Source: an uncultured Clostridia bacterium (lineage in GTDB: Bacteria; Bacillota; Clostridia; Christensenellales; Borkfalkiaceae). From it: a DNA stretch of 7,745 nt. The stretch lies in NCBI GenBank assembly GCA_947177495.1, contig CAMWUS010000062.1, positions 1 through 7,745 of the forward strand, read 5' to 3'. The notes below the pieces were generated by a model. It searched no databases. It was given only the letters and a program-made list of their open reading frames with translations, and was not told the origin of the DNA. Position numbers and translations under genes: made by a program. Below, one piece after another: positions 6,517 through 7,745 of the stretch. Each line of letters begins with the position of its first letter. Position 1 is the stretch's first letter.

Positions 6517-6544
6517 ATTATATCATCTGTTTTGCATATGTCAA
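6517..6544 (-). promoter_or_regulatory. consensus housekeeping sigma-factor promoter for the leader and 308-residue gene
   Basis: Reading the minus strand, TTGACA is at 6544-6539 and TATAAT at 6522-6517, both perfect consensus hexamers, with a 16-base spacer ending TGA, so the extended -10 TG is present too. Transcription should begin near 6509-6511, at the outer edge of the Y-shaped element. The -35 box begins 7 bases past the stop codon of the Rrf2-type gene, so this unit is an internal start separate from the isc operon, although readthrough from iscS-iscU is also possible because no terminator separates them. Sequence strength suggests high constitutive firing unless a repressor or the leader limits output. 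Confidence 0.88.
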
Positions 6545-6551
6545 GTATCTT

Positions 6552-6947
6552 TTAAGATTTTAACAAATCGAGCAGGGTGTATTGCGAAAGAAAGCCAAAC
6601 ACCGTTTCGTCGAGGGCTTTCCAAATGGGAAAGGTGGGGCAGTCGGCGGCGCGGGGGCAGCCGTTTCCGTCTCCCGAACAGGCGGAAGAGGACAGGCTTG
6701 TTTCCGTCACCTGCAAAATCTCGGCAAGCGTGTATTTCTCGGGCGCGCGGGACAGCCGATAGCCGCCGTTTTTTCCGCGCGAACCCTCCGCAAACCCTGC
6801 CTTTACGAGCGCGGTCATAATGCTTTCCGCGTACTTGTGCGGAATATTCTGCCGCTGAGCAAGAATTTTAAGCGAACGAAATTCGTCGCTTCCCGCAAGC
6901 TCCGCCATAATGCGGAGCGCATATCTTCCCCGCGTGGAGACGATCAT
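6552..6947 (-). CDS. Rrf2-family, IscR-like Fe-S-sensing transcriptional regulator
   Basis: The 131-residue product has the Rrf2 winged helix-turn-helix: STRGRYALRIMAELA at 4-18, a recognition-helix region around IPHKYAESIM at 35-44, and the wing GSRGKNGGYRLSR at 55-67. Three cysteines C90, C97 and C103 (spacing C-x6-C-x5-C) match the cluster ligands of IscR. The fourth IscR ligand, a His three residues after the last Cys, is Phe106 here. Rrf2 regulators of this type bind a [2Fe-2S] cluster and control Fe-S assembly or cysteine genes; for this protein that is inference from motif and context. The ATG overlaps the iscU stop as ATGA, with GAGGA (6954-6958 on the opposite strand) as a ribosome binding site inside iscU. 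It is therefore co-translated with the assembly genes and placed last rather than first, as in the classical iscRSU order. CymR-like sulfur control is an alternative. Confidence 0.9.
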   Translation of the reverse strand: MIVSTRGRYALRIMAELAGSDEFRSLKILAQRQNIPHKYAESIMTALVKAGFAEGSRGKNGGYRLSRAPEKYTLAEILQVTETSLSSSACSGDGNGCPRAADCPTFPIWKALDETVFGFLSQYTLLDLLKS

Positions 6948-7378
6948 TCCCCGTCCTCGCAGTGTGCGCAGGAATGCGCGCCGAAGGTCGCTTCGTCGTA
7001 GGGAATCCCGTTGCGCTTATAGTAGTCGAGAATGGCGTTTTTGATCGCCTCTTCCGCAAGCACGGAGCAGTGCAGTTTGTGTGCGGGAAGCCCGTCAAGC
7101 GCCTCGGCAACCGCCTTGTTGGTGAGCGTAAGCGCTTCCGAAAGGGGCTTGCCCTTAATCATTTCCGTTGCCATAGAGCTGGAAGCGATTGCGCTGCCGC
7201 AACCGAACGTTTCGAATTTGACGTCCGCGATGACGTCGTTTTCTATTTTGAGGTAAATTTTCATAATGTCGCCGCATTTCGCGTTGCCCACTTCGCCCAC
7301 GCCGTCCGCGTTTTCAATCACGCCCACGTTGCGGGGATTGCGGAAATGGTCCATTACCTTTTCGCTGTACAGTGCCAT
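6944..7378 (-). CDS. iscU: IscU/NifU-like Fe-S cluster assembly scaffold
   Basis: This is the scaffold on which [2Fe-2S] and [4Fe-4S] clusters are built with sulfur from the cysteine desulfurase before transfer to target proteins. The 144-residue product has LYSEKVMDHFRNPRNVG at 3-19, the three conserved cysteines C35 (in NAKCGD, with D37), C60 (FGCGSAIASSS) and C104, and the desulfurase/chaperone contact region LPAHKLHCSVLAEEAI at 97-112. The tail carries two further cysteines, HSCAHC at 136-140 region, beyond the usual core. The start follows AAGGAG (7385-7390), which overlaps the iscS stop codon, and the gap to iscS is 10 bases. The stop overlaps the regulator's start by 4 bases, so the three genes form one operon. 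Confidence 0.96.
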   Translation of the reverse strand: MALYSEKVMDHFRNPRNVGVIENADGVGEVGNAKCGDIMKIYLKIENDVIADVKFETFGCGSAIASSSMATEMIKGKPLSEALTLTNKAVAEALDGLPAHKLHCSVLAEEAIKNAILDYYKRNGIPYDEATFGAHSCAHCEDGE

Positions 7379-7388
7379 ATATAACTCC

Positions 7389-7745
7389 TTAAAGAATAAA
7401 TTTTCTGTTTCCGTTTACGAGCTCCCGCCAAACGGGGGAGAATCCGCGCAGTTTTTCCACAACTTCGGAAACGCAAGCAATCAAATAGTCTACCTCTTCT
7501 TCGGTGTTCTCTTCGCCGAGGCTAAGCCGCAGGGAGCCGTGCGCCACGTCGTGTACTCTGCCGATGGCGAGGAGTACGTGCGACGGGTCGAGCGAACCCG
7601 AAGTGCAAGCCGAACCCGAAGATGCGGAAACACCCATATCGCTCAAATAGAGCAAAAGCCCTTCGCCCTCGATGCCCTCGAAGCAAAAGCTCACGTTGCC
7701 GGGAAGCCGAAGTTTTTCATCGCCGTTGAGAATGCAGTGGGGGAT
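7389..7745 (-). CDS. iscS: cysteine desulfurase (IscS/NifS), C-terminal 118 residues
   Basis: This PLP enzyme removes sulfur from L-cysteine, making alanine, and hands it as a persulfide to IscU next door. Only the C-terminal part is in the window; the reading frame is open to the right edge, beginning IPHCILNGDEK, so the first roughly 270-280 residues, including the PLP lysine, are outside. Visible evidence is the mobile active-site loop SSGSACTSGSLDPSHVL at 42-58 of the visible part, where Cys47 is the persulfide-forming cysteine, the small-domain segment SLRLSLGEENTEEEVD at 71-86, and the ending SPVWREL. It is first of the three isc genes seen here. The nifS name is equally defensible because the N-terminal part is missing. 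Confidence 0.95.
   Translation of the reverse strand: MPHCILNGDEKLRLPGNVSFCFEGIEGEGLLLYLSDMGVSASSGSACTSGSLDPSHVLLAIGRVHDVAHGSLRLSLGEENTEEEVDYLIACVSEVVEKLRGFSPVWRELVNGNRKFIL

Noticed and set aside
6284..6820. Plus-strand open frame of 178 codons across the Y element and the Rrf2 gene
   Set aside because: It is antisense to the regulator and spans a palindromic non-coding element; composition is arginine/serine-rich and there is no ribosome binding site.
1..7745. CRISPR array, tRNA, rRNA, transposase or phage genes
   Set aside because: No regularly spaced direct repeats, cloverleaf sequences or recognisable mobile-element proteins were found on either strand.

Overview
The window looks like an ordinary chromosomal segment from a Bacillota (Firmicutes) bacterium, most likely a Clostridia-type anaerobe. 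The evidence is the combination of TrmFO (the folate-dependent tRNA methyltransferase of Gram-positive lineages), HslV of the TTI-type with a short N-terminal propeptide, a histidyl-tRNA synthetase with four extra cysteine pairs, a compact NifS/IscU/Rrf2 cluster, and strong AGGAGG-type ribosome binding sites. The genus cannot be fixed from sequence reading alone. Base and codon use look even across the genes, and nothing resembles a prophage, transposase, CRISPR array, rRNA or tRNA.

Plus strand, 1-5233: a co-directional, tightly spaced run of trmFO (5' end cut off by the window), hslV, a four-helix membrane protein gene of unknown function, hslU, hisS and, after a 239-base spacer full of inverted repeats, trxA. 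HslV and HslU together form the two-component ATP-dependent protease. trmFO and hisS belong to tRNA modification and charging, and trxA to thiol-disulfide reduction. The membrane gene splitting hslV from hslU is the odd member. A bidirectional intrinsic terminator at about 5243-5284 closes this block and also the convergent gene on the other strand.

Minus strand, 7745-5294: transcription runs from right to left through iscS/nifS (5' part outside the window), iscU and an Rrf2/IscR-like regulator gene that overlaps iscU by 4 bases. These make the sulfur donor, the Fe-S scaffold and a probable Fe-S-sensing repressor. Eight bases beyond the regulator's stop lies a near-perfect housekeeping promoter (TTGACA, 16 bp, TATAAT, also with TG in extended -10 position), firing leftward. 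It drives a 308-residue protein of unknown function with a four-cysteine cytoplasmic segment and four predicted membrane helices.

The most interesting object is between that promoter and the 308-residue gene. A 276-base element (6233-6508) folds, by reading of complementary segments, into a Y: a 19-bp base stem with one G-T wobble and two long arms that together account for nearly the whole length. One edge of the base stem coincides with the expected transcription start, and the other lies 2 bases from the Shine-Dalgarno. It is either an undescribed large structured 5' leader RNA or a MITE-like palindromic repeat that has become the leader. The sequence alone does not decide between them.
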